Assembly: GCA_021234155.1 (NCBI GenBank) | Contig: JAJEKV010000008.1 | Span: 11,152,740 to 11,216,739 of the forward strand | Source: Isoetes taiwanensis | Taxonomy: Eukaryota > Streptophyta > Lycopodiopsida > Isoetales > Isoetaceae | Reading direction: 5' to 3' | Length of the DNA: 64,000 nt | The notes under the pieces: generated by a model | Told to the model about the DNA's origin: nothing | What the model saw: the letters and a program-made list of their open reading frames with translations, nothing else | Database searches by the model: none | Shown here: positions 22,963-34,735 of the stretch, piece by piece | How the letters are laid out: each line of letters begins with the position of its first letter | Numbering within the stretch: position 1 is the stretch's first letter | Made by a program: the position numbers and the translations under genes

Positions 22963-24477
22963 CTGCCTTCCCCGACGCTCTTCGGCTTGTACATTGACCA
23001 GCTAGAAGAATGGCTAGCCGAGCACCGGGGAGGGGAGGAGCTCGATTGATGCACCACATAATCCCGCAACTCATATATGCCGATGATGTTGACTGCGCCG
23101 CATATACCCCCAGAGGACATGCAACGCCACCGGATGCTTTGGACACTTTCTCGCCAATTCACCGACATGAGAGTTAACTTGGCCAAGACAAGGGTGCCGC
23201 TGGTCCCATCATCCCGCACCCACGCCTTCCCTCATTCACTTACGGGTAAGTGTAGTGGAGGTGGCTCGGCCTTATAAGTATTTGGGCATTGAGTTTTCTA
23301 CTACCACACATGGGATGCATCCATCGTTACGGGTCACCGCAGCCGGAAAGCCCTCAGATGCAATGCAAAACAACAAATACAAGGCAGAGTTGTATGCATG
23401 GGATCACCAGCACACTTGTTCGTGGCCTTGGTTGAACCGGGTCCTCCTCTATGGGGCGTATGTGGGGGCAGTGATATCCCTCACCACTTGGAACGATCTA
23501 GAGTGGGTGTACGTAAGGCTTTCTTGGCCCGGCAATGGGAGTGAAATCCACGGTCCCATATCAGATCTTGCTCCGTGAGACAAAGCTTCCTTCCATTACA
23601 GAGAGCCGCTACTGAACGCCACATTATTTACTTCCGTAAGGTGGTGGCTATGGATGAAGCCCGCTGCCCAACCTTGCTTTGGCAAAGGGCGATGGGCCCG
23701 CAAATGACTCAAAGCTCGGGCTGGAAAGACAAGCAAGCCCAGTGGTTCTCGCTATGGAATGTGCAGGCACACAGATGTGGACCGCTGCATACACCGAAGG
23801 AACGCTACGCGCCTTTGAAGCAAGATTTTTGGATGCTTGCTTCATGGCCAAGCTTTGGGATGCAGAGGCCCCGTCACATGTCAAGGTGGCAAATTATCGA
23901 CAAGCAGGTTAATCCCATGCTCACGAGGGGCCCACACCACTACCTCGCGCACCCATCTACCCATGAAAAGCGCAGTGGTGATTGCTTCCATTCGCGACAG
24001 TGCACACCACCTCGCATTGAGATGGGGAGATGGATTCGGGAGCCGCGTGAGGACGAGTCCGCCGCCGCCAACAGGCGCCATTGAGGATGAAAGTCACGCC
24101 CTCCGTGCCTGTCCGGGCAGACGAGCATATCCGGCTCCTGTGATGCTCTGTTAGTTGTGCCCCATCGCCTTGCATGAGCTAACGAGCACGGCCTCTCAGA
24201 GGCTTGTTGGGATCGCATACCTCGGGAGGTAATAGATACGCGGACTCGCTTATGCCCCCTATCCCGACATTAACCTCAATTTGTACTTGTGATTATGTAT
24301 ATAATGCGGCAAAGATGTCAAAGATCCTTATTGCTACTAAGGTTTTTCCCCCGAAAACCCTTCGGAGCGGGGGTTTTTAATCCTGGTAGTAATACGCCTG
24401 CTGCTCTCTCTTTGTACTTGGGTCCCATAGGCCAGTTGGTCTCCGTGGACGATAAAATCATATTCTATTCTATTCTT
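22963..24477 (+). mobile_element. 5'-truncated LINE inserted into the gypsy remnant
   Basis: It starts within the RT palm (LYIDQLEEWLAEHRGG), continues with an ADDVD-like segment and MRVNLAKTRVPLVPSS, then thumb and C-terminal blocks (SDAMQNNKYKAELYAWDHQH; HHLALRWGDGF). These match the minus-strand LINE at 28.2-31.6 kb block for block. The 3' end has the stem-loop segment at 24341-24383, the terminal module GGTCCCATAGGCCAGTTGGT CTCCGTGGACGATAAAA at 24421-24457, and an (ATTCT)n tail to 24477. Several frameshifts are present. Confidence 0.75.
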
Positions 24478-24479
24478 AT

Positions 24480-25390
24480 CGGTATTCACAGTCAACTTTG
24501 ATAAAACAACTTAGACCCTTCCAACTTATAAGGATTTTTGCTCACACCCTGCTCTAGCACTATTGTTATAGGTCGATAATGAGGATCTTTTTGGATCGAT
24601 TGACTTAAATTGCTATACGACTGATTACTCCACCAGTAGCATAAGCATGCATGTCTGGTTCTACTTTTATTTCCTCTAGATTAACTAGTTGGGGCCGTCC
24701 ACACTGCTCCTCAGTACGAGAATTTCGCAGGCCAGCAACACTTTGCATATTTGCTGCTCATCAATTTTAATTCCCTGGATTCCCACCGGTAGCTTGAGGC
24801 TGGTTATCAAGTTTCCCATAAGCAGCATTTCTGTCAAACTCACTAGTGTTAGCAGCCTGCTGTCCTACAATACTCATATTTCTCCATTTTTGGGGATAAC
24901 ACGTCGCATTATGCCTAGCCTCTTTGCAGAAAAAAACATAATCCTTCTCGGCAACATCATTCTCGTTTCTCCTAGCTCATCAGAGTTGCTGCATTTGTCT
25001 ACCTTGCAGGAACATGACGTACATTTTCTTTTGGAGCACCAGGAGCAATAAAGAATTTCTCCCTCTACACACAACTCTATAATAGATTTCACTCTGACTC
25101 CTTCTCATCCGAGGTGATGGAAGATGTCCCAGAAGAATTGGACTCCTTCAAAATCTCATTCCCGAACTCACCATTTGGGTACTGAATTCTTGACAGCTGC
25201 TCATACTAGAGTTGATGGAATATGTTCATCAACATCTCATATATCCTATATTTGGAGATGAGTTCCAGTTCGTCCCAGGTTTCTTGGAACCATCAAACAG
25301 ATATACAACAAATAACAGGATTAGTCCACAAGGACTAAGTGGAGAGGGAAGAACAACGGGAACATCTTTACTATCACATAGTAAGGTAGT
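24480..25390 (-). pseudogene. Possible retrotransposon gag or linker remnant
   Basis: Minus-strand reading near 24.95-24.60 kb gives FFCKEARHNATCYPQKWRNM, like a decayed zinc knuckle, then VNLEEIKVEPDMHAYATGG. It may be the upstream part of the gypsy element split by the LINE at 22963-24477. Weak evidence. Confidence 0.25.
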
Positions 25391-26160
25391 CTAGCATCAA
25401 AAGAATGGCTATAGATCTTACCTGCTCCACAGTGCCCCTGCATTCGCTAGAACAAGATCACATGCATGCCTACACACATACACATCCCTACATGAAGAAT
25501 ACATGTTAAGTGTACTCCTTAAGTCCCGACCTCAAGGAGATAATCCTTCTCTATACATACAAGCCTTATCGCAAAGAGGCTCTCCCCTTGGTCTCGCCCA
25601 TCTAGCCATCTGGTCACGGGCATTACATGGCCACCCCACCCCTCCAAAGATGGGCCGTTGAATAATCGTCTAAGATGCAACTTCTACACATTGAGAGCCT
25701 TAATATATTCTAGTAGCACAAAGTTCACCAACCACATTCATACAGAACATAACTACAACATTCATGCAATATGCAAACACATTCTACTCCATAGTAAAAA
25801 ACACCAGCAATGCAATTCTATGATCCTAGCTGAGCATTCCAAATAATAGTTAACGTGCTAACACAAACTTGTAGGCCAGTCCATAGCGCTAATTCTACTC
25901 GCAAATTTGTGAGTTAGGCTCGCAATATTTCCCTACACTATAGGATTTCACGTCTATGGTTTGAGATGCTTGGATATGCCCAATTGATGCTAGCCTTATT
26001 TTCTAGAGGGTCCGTCAGTACAATAGACGAATTAATGACATCCCTGAATCCTATGACTCTAGGTAATGGCAACTTGGCATGAATCCTATGACTCTAGATA
26101 ATGGCAACTTGGCAAGACCGTATTCAGATAACATTTCTATACAGCCTAGGTTCTAAAACT
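25391..26160. other. Non-coding stretch
   Basis: No gene seen. It contains a short direct repeat near 26051-26112 (ATCCTATGACTCTAGATAAT-like, twice). It may be LTR-derived. Confidence 0.35.
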
Positions 26161-26170
26161 TAATGTGCTA

Positions 26171-26302
26171 GGTAACCGGCTAATTGAGGGATTTCTGGCC
26201 GATAAACTGGCAGACAGCACCATCAGGAGCCGCCTTAGCCGCGAGCGGCGCTGTTCGCCTACCGGTTTACTGGCCAGAAACCCTGAGATCCGGCTGGCTA
26301 CC
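26171..26302. repeat. Imperfect 40-bp inverted repeat (hairpin)
   Basis: GGTAACCGGCTAATTGAGGG continuing to 26213 pairs with 26261-26302. The interior is itself partly self-complementary (GCCGCC...GGCGGC-like). It could be a foldback or MITE fragment. Confidence 0.6.
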
Positions 26303-26958
26303 AAATGTAAGCTGGCATATAGGAAATTCCGTTCTTATGGATTTTTGCATGTTGGGGACCTTCAATATCCACGGCTATGGAGTTACTACGGAAATGTCTA
26401 AAAGCATGCACTCGGATCGGATTTTAAGGAAAGCAATGCAAGTGAAACAGAGCAATGCAAGCGAAACAGGGATCTGGCAATAGGTCGTTGTTGCAAACCT
26501 ACAAAGAAAGGATTTCAAAGTTGCTTCTTTCTGTGTTCCCATTTGCAGAAATCCTAAAGAACAGGGGATCGCCGGAGAAAAGCACAAACAGGCTACAAAT
26601 GCCCTCCCGATCGCTGCAAAGAGGAGAATGGAAAGAATAAGCTCTACTCTGCGAATAGGAGAATTGGAAGAATAAGCTTCTCAAAGCTTCTGATCAACCG
26701 TAATGTCTTGTTGAAGACAGGAAATGGAACAATGCGGAACAATGAGAGAAAATGGCGCACTTGAAGGCAAAGCAGAGTTGCTCGATAGGGATCCTTCTCC
26801 TTCACAAATGCTCGATGCCAGATAAGAAACAGGGGGAGTTTTGTCAGGCGCTACAAAGGAAGCTATGGCGGCATTGTAAGCAGCCACCAGGAATGGTAAA
26901 ACCAATTAGGAAATATTCGAGGGATTCTCCCAAACGGAGTTTATGTATACAGGAATGC

Positions 26959-27016
26959 CACTTTAGGTGACATTCTGGGGAGGCACTTTTGACTCCCCGG
27001 AATGTCACCTAAAGTG
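26959..27016. repeat. Near-perfect inverted repeat, arms about 24 bp, 10-nt loop
   Basis: The left arm starts CACTTTAGGTGACATTC and the right arm ends GAATGTCACCTAAAGTG; GGGGAG pairs with CTCCCC next to the loop. Related AATGTCNCCTAAAAT words recur near 27.99-28.05 kb. Confidence 0.85.
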
Positions 27017-27032
27017 ACATTGGTGCAAGGTG

Positions 27033-28132
27033 AATGTTGCCTAGACCACTTTCTGACGTGGCGTCGACGTGGACTAAACCACCAACGTGACATTTTGTCC
27101 TTCCTTCTGCAAGTCCGACGAGTGCTCTCTGCTTCGTCGATGGCGCTGTGATGTTCTGCGGTGGCGCTGACGGATTTGGAGGTTAAATCCGAGGCGCTGC
27201 ATCATGCTTAAGCTAGGTCATAGCTTTTTTTTCAAAAAATTTTGAGTGTAGCACTGCCTTTCCTCATCTTCTTATGTGCTTAGGGGGCTAGGACGAGCTC
27301 TGGCATTGTCTAACCTTAGGACGAGTTCTACACCGAGTTTTGGCATTTTTGCAACCGAGTTTGTGTAAATCTTGCTGCAGGTGCAGATTTTTCTTTGAAA
27401 ATGTTGCAGGATGTCGCCTAATATCTTTATTTCTCCTTATCAGGTACCTTTTCTTGGTTATTGGGAGGTGCAATGGAAAGCAGACGAAGAATGCTTTGGT
27501 TTTTAGTGTTTTCTAGTTTGAATCTCGGTGTGATTCTAAGTTATGCTAGGTTGAAGTGTTTAGGCATGGATTCGGCTCCTAGTTTTGAGCTGGACAGTCT
27601 TGAAGGCAATGAATCTGAAGTTCTGAAGGATATCAGTAATCTTTGTGAAGATTTTGAAGTGGATAATACAAATGGAGTTATTTCTTTGATCAATGACCAG
27701 GTTATAGATATACAAAGTTATAATGATACTGATGAAAACTTCAATGCTTTGTCAAAGAAAAGTAAGCTGATCAAGAACGTGTATCTTCTTGAAAAGGACG
27801 CTCCAAAGAAAGGTACATTGCATTTTCATAGTTTGCTTATAGCTTTTATTGTGTAAAGTTTTTAAAGCTTCTGCATGTTTTGTTCTTGCAGAGATTACTA
27901 ACATTTTGTAGAATGTTGTGGGACATACGAAAGGAAAGAAAAAAGATGAAGCAAACTATAGAATGCCGACTAAAATAAAATGTTGAGCATAATGTCCCCT
28001 AAAATAGAATGTTGAACAGAATGTCGCCTAAAATAACAATGTGAGTAAAGAGAGCAACATTCACGGAAAGAATACATGACACGTGGCAAGTTACGATTGG
28101 CTCAAACGTCAGAAAGTGGTCTAGGCAACATT
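27033..28132. mobile_element. TIR-bounded element of 1.1 kb carrying a coding fragment
   Basis: A 27-bp exact inverted repeat bounds it: 27033-27059, starting AATGTTGCCTAGACCACTTT, and 28106-28132. Sub-terminal GCAACATTCAC near 28060 mirrors the left end again. No matching target duplication was found and no transposase is present, so it would be non-autonomous. Inside is a short plus-strand gene fragment with an intron-like junction. Confidence 0.6.
27473..27912 (+). CDS. Two-exon coding fragment inside the TIR element, N-terminal membrane-like segment
   Basis: Not recognised. The reading frame runs from MESRRRMLWFLVFSSLNLGV, which looks like a signal or membrane segment, through an acidic region (LEGNESEVLKDISNLCEDFE) to KDAPKK. 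A GT donor (AAAG|GTACAT at about 27811) and an acceptor (TTCTTGCAG near 27890) allow a second exon reading EITNIL and a stop. Upstream, the frame is open to MGGA at 27461. The fragment ends within the TIR element and may be a captured piece of a host gene, as in Pack-type elements. Alternatively it is a short native gene of the element. Confidence 0.35.
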
Positions 28133-28195
28133 TATGTGTTAATATTCTTAGTAAGCCAGGGGGATATCGGGATGTGATATCCCTTAAGAAAAACA

Positions 28196-31100
28196 TAATA
28201 GAATAGAATTGTTTTTATCGTCCACGGAGACCAATCGGCCTATGGGACCCAATACAAAAAGCGCAGCAGTCACATTACTGCCCGGATTAAAAAACCCCCG
28301 CCCCGAAGGGTTTTCGAGGGAAAAACCGTGGCAGCAATAAGACTGCTGACAACGATTAAATGGTTGACTGGGGGCATATCTGAGCCCTCAAGACCAGAAT
28401 GTATGATCCGAGTGAGCGCACCGAAGTGGTGCCCAGTATTATGTGTAGCGGCTCATCAGGTCTAATCAATTGAGCATAGCGTGTCCGAATCTGATCATAT
28501 GCCGGGCAGCTCTGGAAAGTGTGACACTCATCCTCAACAGCTCCCGTCTGGTAGCACTGACAAATCCTATCCTGACGTGGCTCCCCAATCCATCGACCTG
28601 TCTCAATCCGAAGATGGTGGGCACCTGTGCGAATGGAGACGATATGCCTGCGCTTTTTCATGGGCAGATGTGAATGTAGGTAGCGCTGTGGGCCTCGTTC
28701 TAATGTGGGATTTATATGCTGCTTGTAATGTGCTGTTTTGACTTGCTCCAGGATCCTGGAATCCCAAAGCTTGCTGGAGAAACAAACATCAAGGTAACAT
28801 CTCAGGCTGTCGCGACCTGCCTCTGTTTCTACCTGGATGCACATGTGCTCCTGGACATTCCATCTAGTTAGCCACTGCACTCTTTTATCCTTCCAACAAT
28901 TCTTGAGTCGTTGTGGTCAAGTGCGGTAGACGATCATCATCCATCTTTACCACCTTCTTGATGTGTCTATCAAGGGCCGCTCGCTGAAGTGGCAGGAAAC
29001 CTGTCTCCTGCAACAAAATTTGATATGGGACCGTGGATTTCACTCCGAGTGCCCGTGCTAAGAAGGCCTTCTGCACCTGTTCTAAGTCGCTCCAAGTAGC
29101 AAGGGACACCACTGGGCCCCAGACTTCAACCCCGTACAAAAGAACGGGCTCTACCAATACCCTGAACAGATGTGCCTGATGTCCCCAATCATACAATTCT
29201 GCTCTGTGGTTATTGTTCTGCATTGCATAAAGTGCTTTCCAGCCTGCTGCTACACACAATCTTATGGAAGTGTTCCAGCATAGTGTAGAAGGAAACTCCA
29301 CTCCCAGATACTTGTAGGTGGGTGTCACCTCCACTTGTTGCCCTCGATAAGTGAATGAAGGGGGCCTTGGATGGCGCGAGGATGAGATTAGGACCACCTT
29401 AGTCTTGGCCAGATTGACGTTCATGTCTGTGGCCTGGCAGAATGTATCCAGAGCATCTAGGTGAGACTGCATATCCTCTGGAGTGTGAGCTAAGAGGTCA
29501 ACATCATCTGCATAGATGAGTTGCCTGATGACCTGATGCAAAAGTTGGGTCCCGCCACCCCCGTTGTCCATGAGCCAGTGTTCCAACTGGTCAATGTAGA
29601 CCAAACAATGTTGGGAAAAGAGGACATCCCCGGCGGACCCCAATACTGCTAGTGAATAGTTGTCCCGTCATCCGCGAGATTCGACTGAACAACTCTCGCA
29701 CAACCCAGATAATCGCATTTTGCATATCCACAGGAACCTCCAGTTGCCGCAATCTTTCCCATAACTTTTCCCGAGGCATAGTGTCAAAAGCCTTCACAAA
29801 GTCAACAAAGCAACAATACAAATCCCGCCGACGGTTTCTGCTATCCTCAACCAAAGTCCTCAATGTGAAGATATGATCAATGGTTGAATGCCGGGGTCTG
29901 AACCCTGCTTGCGTGAGAGCTTGCACACCTGTTGCTTCTGCCCACCTGGTCAACTGTTGCTCAATAATGCCAGCTAGCAGTTTGGCAAACACCAACCCGA
30001 CCATGATTGTTCGTAATTGGTTGGACTATGTGGATCTCCCCGCCTTGTAAATGGGGACAACTCGCTTGTGGTCCATGGCTGGGGAATCCTTCATGTAGTG
30101 CTCGTTGAACATAGTGGTTAGGACCGGTACCATAGGCTCCCCCGCCCACTTGAGCAACTCGCCCGCATACCATCCAGTGCATTTGCTTTCCCATTGGCCA
30201 AATGCCGCGGACCACGGGTAACATCATCCTCGCGGATTTCTAATGTCGGACCATTCGTGGGGGTATGAGTGCTCGTGTCCCTTGAGGATCATAGAGTTGC
30301 TGCAAGTATTGTTCCCACTGCTCATTAGTGATGTTCCCCGTAGGCTGGGCTGGCTTTTGAAGAACCTTGCGCCAAAAGGTTCTAGGATGGCTTTCCAACA
30401 TGTAAAACATTTCCCTTTGATGACGTGCAATGTACTGAGATTTTTTTGCCTTCAAGAAAGCACGATCATCGCGGTGGTGGCATGTGGGCGCATTGCGGGA
30501 TCTCGTGGATCCGGGCGGAGCCGGCATTTGTATTCCTTACACTCAGCATCAAACCACTGATTACGCGGGAATGTTGCAGTCCCTGTGATACTTCTCGGGC
30601 ATGCTATCCCAAAACATCTCTCTGTGATAGTACCAAGTAGCTCAATCAGCTGACATGTTTGCTGCTCTAGCGTGGGGGCCTGCAAAATTCCTGAAAGGTC
30701 ATCTATGAGCATATCAGTATAATCCTTTGCCTGCTCATAATCCAATCACAAGTGAGGTATACGAGGAGCTGCCGTAGAAGGGGTTCTAGCAGCTTGCCAA
30801 GCCAACTGCAGGTAGAGTGGAAGGTGATCTGAGTCAGTCTCCTCATATCTATTGTCTGTGCCTACCCGAAAGTGGTTGATCAAATGTATATCCTGCTCAG
30901 CGACTAATAGATAGTCCACCACACTAGATCCTCCACCCTGATTCTCTTGTCTGCAGGTGCACTTACTGGAGAAAGGCCACTGTGCCAGGCCATTACAAAT
31001 TCAAGTCAAAGACATCACATAGTAGAAGCAATCGCCGCCAAAGCGCTGGACGACTATCATCGATGTTCAGGGCCAACGCCTCCGGGCGTGGGCGCAAGGT

Positions 31101-31575
31101 AACACATCTTGAGCCAAAGGATCAAGTCTCATGGGCTGCTCTACTCCTGTCCGTGCATTGAAGTCCCCAAGGAGTACCACACTACCCAACTGTCTATGTT
31201 GCTGTATGTCATCATATAGATCGACATATGTTGCTTTCTGCATGTGGAAAGTAGCAAGTAGCCAAGAAGAGAGGGTTGCCACTACAATTCTGCACCCGCA
31301 CCCACAAGTACCGGTTGTGTCTGTCAATCTTGTGCAGGAAGACCGATTGTGCCAAAGACTCCCAGTAATAAAAGGCAACCCCTCCATGTCCCCTCTTGCC
31401 TGTGCAGCTATTGAAGACTGAGAAATGTTGATAGCCTAGAAGATCGGGTAGCCTGTGTCCTGCGTGCTCCCATATCTCCATGAGGAAGATGAGATCCATA
31501 TCTGCAGCAACAGAGTTGAGACTATCCCCCTTCTGCCATGGGAAGCAATAGTCACGACTTTCTAGAAAACTCGAC
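28196..31575 (-). mobile_element. LINE with endonuclease and reverse transcriptase, minus strand, 5'-truncated
   Basis: The largest LINE copy. Reading 5' to 3' on the minus strand: apurinic-type endonuclease at 31570-31067 (MDLIFLMEIWEHAGHRLPDL, TGKRGHGGVAFYY, VVLLGDFNAR); linker at 30745-30240; RT at 30004-28885 with QAGFRPRHSTIDHIFTLR, CCFVDFVKAFDTMPREKLW, GVRRGCPLFPTLFG, a 1-nt frame change near 29.6 kb, LIYADDVDLLAHT (YADD) and MNVNLAKTKVVLIS; then a C-terminal Cys/His region near 28.6-28.5 kb (HHLRIETGRW, CQCYQTGAVEDECHTFQSCP). The 3' end holds the stem-loop segment (28284-28327), the terminal module (28211-28251) and an AATAGAATAGAAT tail. Frameshifts disable it. Confidence 0.8.
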
Positions 31576-32270
31576 TAGGCACAGGTTACAGACCCGCTTG
31601 ACTGGGAAGGCATTCAACAAGAAAGCCAAAGTACAATTCAAATGGTATTTATCAGGATCATGATTTCCAAATTAACAGCCCACCTGGACTTTTGCAGACT
31701 ATCCAACAAGAACCGGTTGCTCACAGATTTACGGTCAGAGGAAATAAAATTGGAGTTGTAGTTGCAAGCATGGCTCAAAACAAGAGTTGGTTCTTATGCC
31801 TTTGCTTTATTTCTCTTTAAGCTACACCACAGAGACGAATTTTTCAAGCACCCACCTTTAGATCAGTGTGTGCTGAGTTCCTAGAACACTAGCATCCTAC
31901 CTATTGAAATCAAGACTTTCCGATAGAGAAAAAAAATTCCAGGAAGTTTTTCGGTCAAAATCCATAGGTTTCTTTTAAATTTTTCCAGACGAAATCTAAA
32001 TTTTCATAGGCCCCTTCCGCCTAGCATAAATTATACAGGAAATATACTTGTTGGATTTTTAGAGTTTGTCCCACACTGCTTTAGATAGCTTCTTCGGTAG
32101 TTTCAGGCCGAACTTCTCCTACTTGTGCTTGTCGCTCCAGTCCAACACTCCAAGTGCCTTCCTTCTTCTCTGGCTTGCTTCCAATCTTTTCTAAAACCTT
32201 ATTCTTTTTAGTCCTTCTTGAATATTATCTAACCCATTTAGACCTTCGTTAAAATATCCCATAGCTTTAG
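31576..32270. other. Non-coding stretch between LINE and LTR segment
   Basis: No gene seen. Probable LTR or 5' untranslated transposon sequence. Confidence 0.3.
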
Positions 32271-32485
32271 TTGCCACAATGCGCTCTACAATTGCATGGG
32301 GTAATGTGTGGCCACAGTAATCTCAATGCCACACGCAACACAACCCTCTGACTAGGAGCACGTAACTCTTAAATATGGCACTAGCTATAAAGGTGTGATA
32401 AGATTCCATACAATCTACTCAATCTTTGGCCGCATCCATTCATTGAAATATTGAGTAAAAAAACTAAGCTACTAGGGTCATTACA
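32271..32485 (-). repeat. Second copy of the gypsy LTR segment
   Basis: Similar to 21471-21671 over its whole length, from TTGCCACAATGCGCTCTACA to TAAGCTACTA...ATTACA. No gypsy coding sequence adjoins it, so it may be a solo LTR or a fragment. Confidence 0.6.
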
Positions 32486-33168
32486 AAAAATCAGGCGTGC
32501 ATCCAATTTGTAATGATATCTCTCTCACTGTTTTGCAAATGATAGATATATTCAAAGATGGACATCTCTTTTAAAAGAGTTGCCACGATAATTCACACCC
32601 ACCTCAGTAAGTCCCAACCAGCTGATGGTGTTGAAGAGGTGCTTGAAGTCATGCACTCTAGGAGAGGCTAATGGCTCATTTATCCTCTGGAACTAAGATG
32701 ATATGTATGAGATAGATGTTGAGCCAACAACCTCGAATCCCAAACAAAGGCTTGGTGCAAGATGGTAACAGGCCAACATCATTAACCAAGTATACTTTAA
32801 TTCATCTAGAATGTGAAATTTGGCACTGTTGTCACCCCATACCTGGAGGAAAGAGTTTCGTTACTTTATGGACCTGAATGATGTCATGTGCGGCCAGTTC
32901 CTTAGGATTGAATACATGTAACCAAATGGTTTCTGAATATTTCATTATACATGGACTACTGTAACGCAAAAGCCATATGTGCCACCTTGGGCCACTGCAC
33001 TTTGCTGCCAAAAGGCACTTTCATTGAAGTTGGGACTATCTATTCTCAGTATAGGAGCGGACTCGCAGTAATACCTTCATGGATGAATAGTACATAATGA
33101 TGTGGTTCCATATCTTTCCTTATCTTCAAGAAATATATTTTCTACATCATTGTTAAGGTTCTAGATTT
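32486..33168. other. No gene seen
   Basis: Short frames only. Composition fits decayed transposon sequence. Confidence 0.35.
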
Positions 33169-33232
33169 AAAGGAAGGAAGGAAGGAAGGAAGGAAGGAAG
33201 TATATTTTAACGTCCACGGAGGCCAACTCATG
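33169..33232 (-). mobile_element. Very short LINE 3' end with (GGAA)n tail
   Basis: (GGAA)n at 33170-33200 followed by TATATTTTAACGTCCACGGA and GGCCAA. This is the reverse complement of the terminal module at the other LINE 3' ends. Only about 35 bp of LINE remain. Confidence 0.65.
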
Positions 33233-33840
33233 GAGAAATACATTCTTGATAGTGATAAAAGCTTGACCAATTGACATGAACGAAGATGCCCTACTTGATT
33301 AACTATTGAAAAGCTCCATTGTTTGTTTCAGCGGGCATGGTATGCTACTAAAGACCCTCAAATGGAAAATAAGAAGGAGACTTTCTATGTCGAATAAGAA
33401 GAAGCTTTCTAACACTATTAAGATTTCTGTGCTCGTTGCTGAAACATATTCAGCACTCATTAAGGATGGCAACTAGTTTGAGAAAAGCTGCATCAAAGCA
33501 TGAATTCAAAAAATGGTCCATAAATTCAGCTTTATCTAAATAAATATAACGAAACAATGCATTCTATAGATGACTAAAATGCATTGGAGTATTAGTGCAC
33601 ATATTTATTCTTGAGTGCTAACTTGGATTCTTTCTGCCTCCTTCTTTGCCTTCTCTTTTTTATTTTAGCTTTTATTTTCTTTTTTTCTCCTCCGCTCTAG
33701 GATCTACATCAGTATTTGTTTCCATCCAGAATGGAAATATAATCTACAACTATGAATTTTGAAATAAAATAGGGAAAAGTAATTGCACAACAGAAACAAA
33801 ATTGAGAATTTTGGAATGGAATTGGATAAGACAAAATGAA
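33233..33840. other. No gene seen
   Basis: AT-rich sequence with T-rich runs near 33.65-33.70 kb and no supported feature. Confidence 0.35.
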
Positions 33841-34422
33841 ATGTCGTCGATTCGCGTAGCGAATCGCCATTCTTGCTCAAGACGAGCATGCATGCATTGC
33901 ATGCGTCGCATGCATGCATCGCATGCGTTTTGGGCCGTTCTTCAGGTTGGGCGTTTGCTACTTATTGCGGAGTTCTTCATCGACGTTTCATCGGCGCTTC
34001 CTCTTCTCTCAGCAGTACCTTATTCTCTTTGAATTGTTTCCAGGCAGGGGAGGGGCTTCTTCCTGCCTGGTTTGGCCAATTTGGCGTTGCTTTCCTGCTG
34101 TCCTTTCCGGCCTTTAGCCTTCATCCTGTGACCTTCGTCCTCGATCCTAGTTTGTTAAGGAAGTCCTTTGGTATTCGGGCGCTTTGTTGGTTTCATGCGA
34201 GTCGCAGTGCAAGAATGTCGTCGATTCGCGTAGCGAATCGCCATTCTTGCTCAAGACGAGCATGCATGCATTGCATGCGTCGCATGCATGTGCGTCGCAT
34301 GCATGCATCGCATGCGTTTTGGGCCGTTCTTCAGGTTGGGCGTTTGCTACTTATTGCGGAGTTCTTCATCGACGTTTCATCGGCGCTTCCTCTTCTCTCA
34401 GCAGTACCTTATTCTCTTTGAA
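33841..34422 (+). repeat. Direct duplication (about 200 bp each) with palindromic GCATGC-rich core
   Basis: ATGTCGTCGATTCGCGTAGC starts at 33841 and 34214, and both copies run to CTTATTCTCTTTGAA (34033 and 34422). The second has about 16 extra bp in the CATGCATG-rich core. Each holds GATTCGCGTAGCGAATC, a perfect inverted repeat. The intervening segment's end (GGCGCTTTGTTGGTTTCATG through GCAAGAATG) recurs at 34889-34928. Confidence 0.9.
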
Positions 34423-34735
34423 CCCACCCTCCCCCCCTTCTTTGTTTTTTATATTTTGTACAAGTTCTGTTTATCATGTTTTTCCACCCGGTGGGTGATG
34501 CTTTTTTTCCACCCATTCTTTGGTATGTTTCTCGTTTGTTGTGTTGGTGATGTCGGTGTACAAAGTGTTGGCGGCGCCATCCGCTTTGACTTCTCCATGC
34601 GGGGGTTTTTGGGAGCGATTCTATGCCTTACGCTTGTCTAAGCCCCTTGCGTCAAGGCTTATCACTAGGGTTTTTCCTCGAAAACCCGAAAAGGGGGGTT
34701 TTTTAATCCCTTGATAAGCTTTTCGGCAGTACATC
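34423..34735 (+). mobile_element. LINE 3'-region fragment with the shared stem-loop
   Basis: Contains GTTTTTCCTCGAAAACCC then GGGGGGTTTTTTAATCCC (34668-34710), matching the stem-loop segments at 24341-24383 and 28284-28327. It follows directly on the duplicated block, with no coding sequence between. Confidence 0.5.

Noticed and set aside
23648-24218. Minus-strand ORFs across the LINE at 23-24 kb
   Set aside because: Antisense frames of LINE sequence that aligns on the plus strand to another LINE copy.
28140-28200. Palindromic GGGATATC/GATATCCC words next to the LINE tail
   Set aside because: Too short and imperfect to call a target duplication or TIR.
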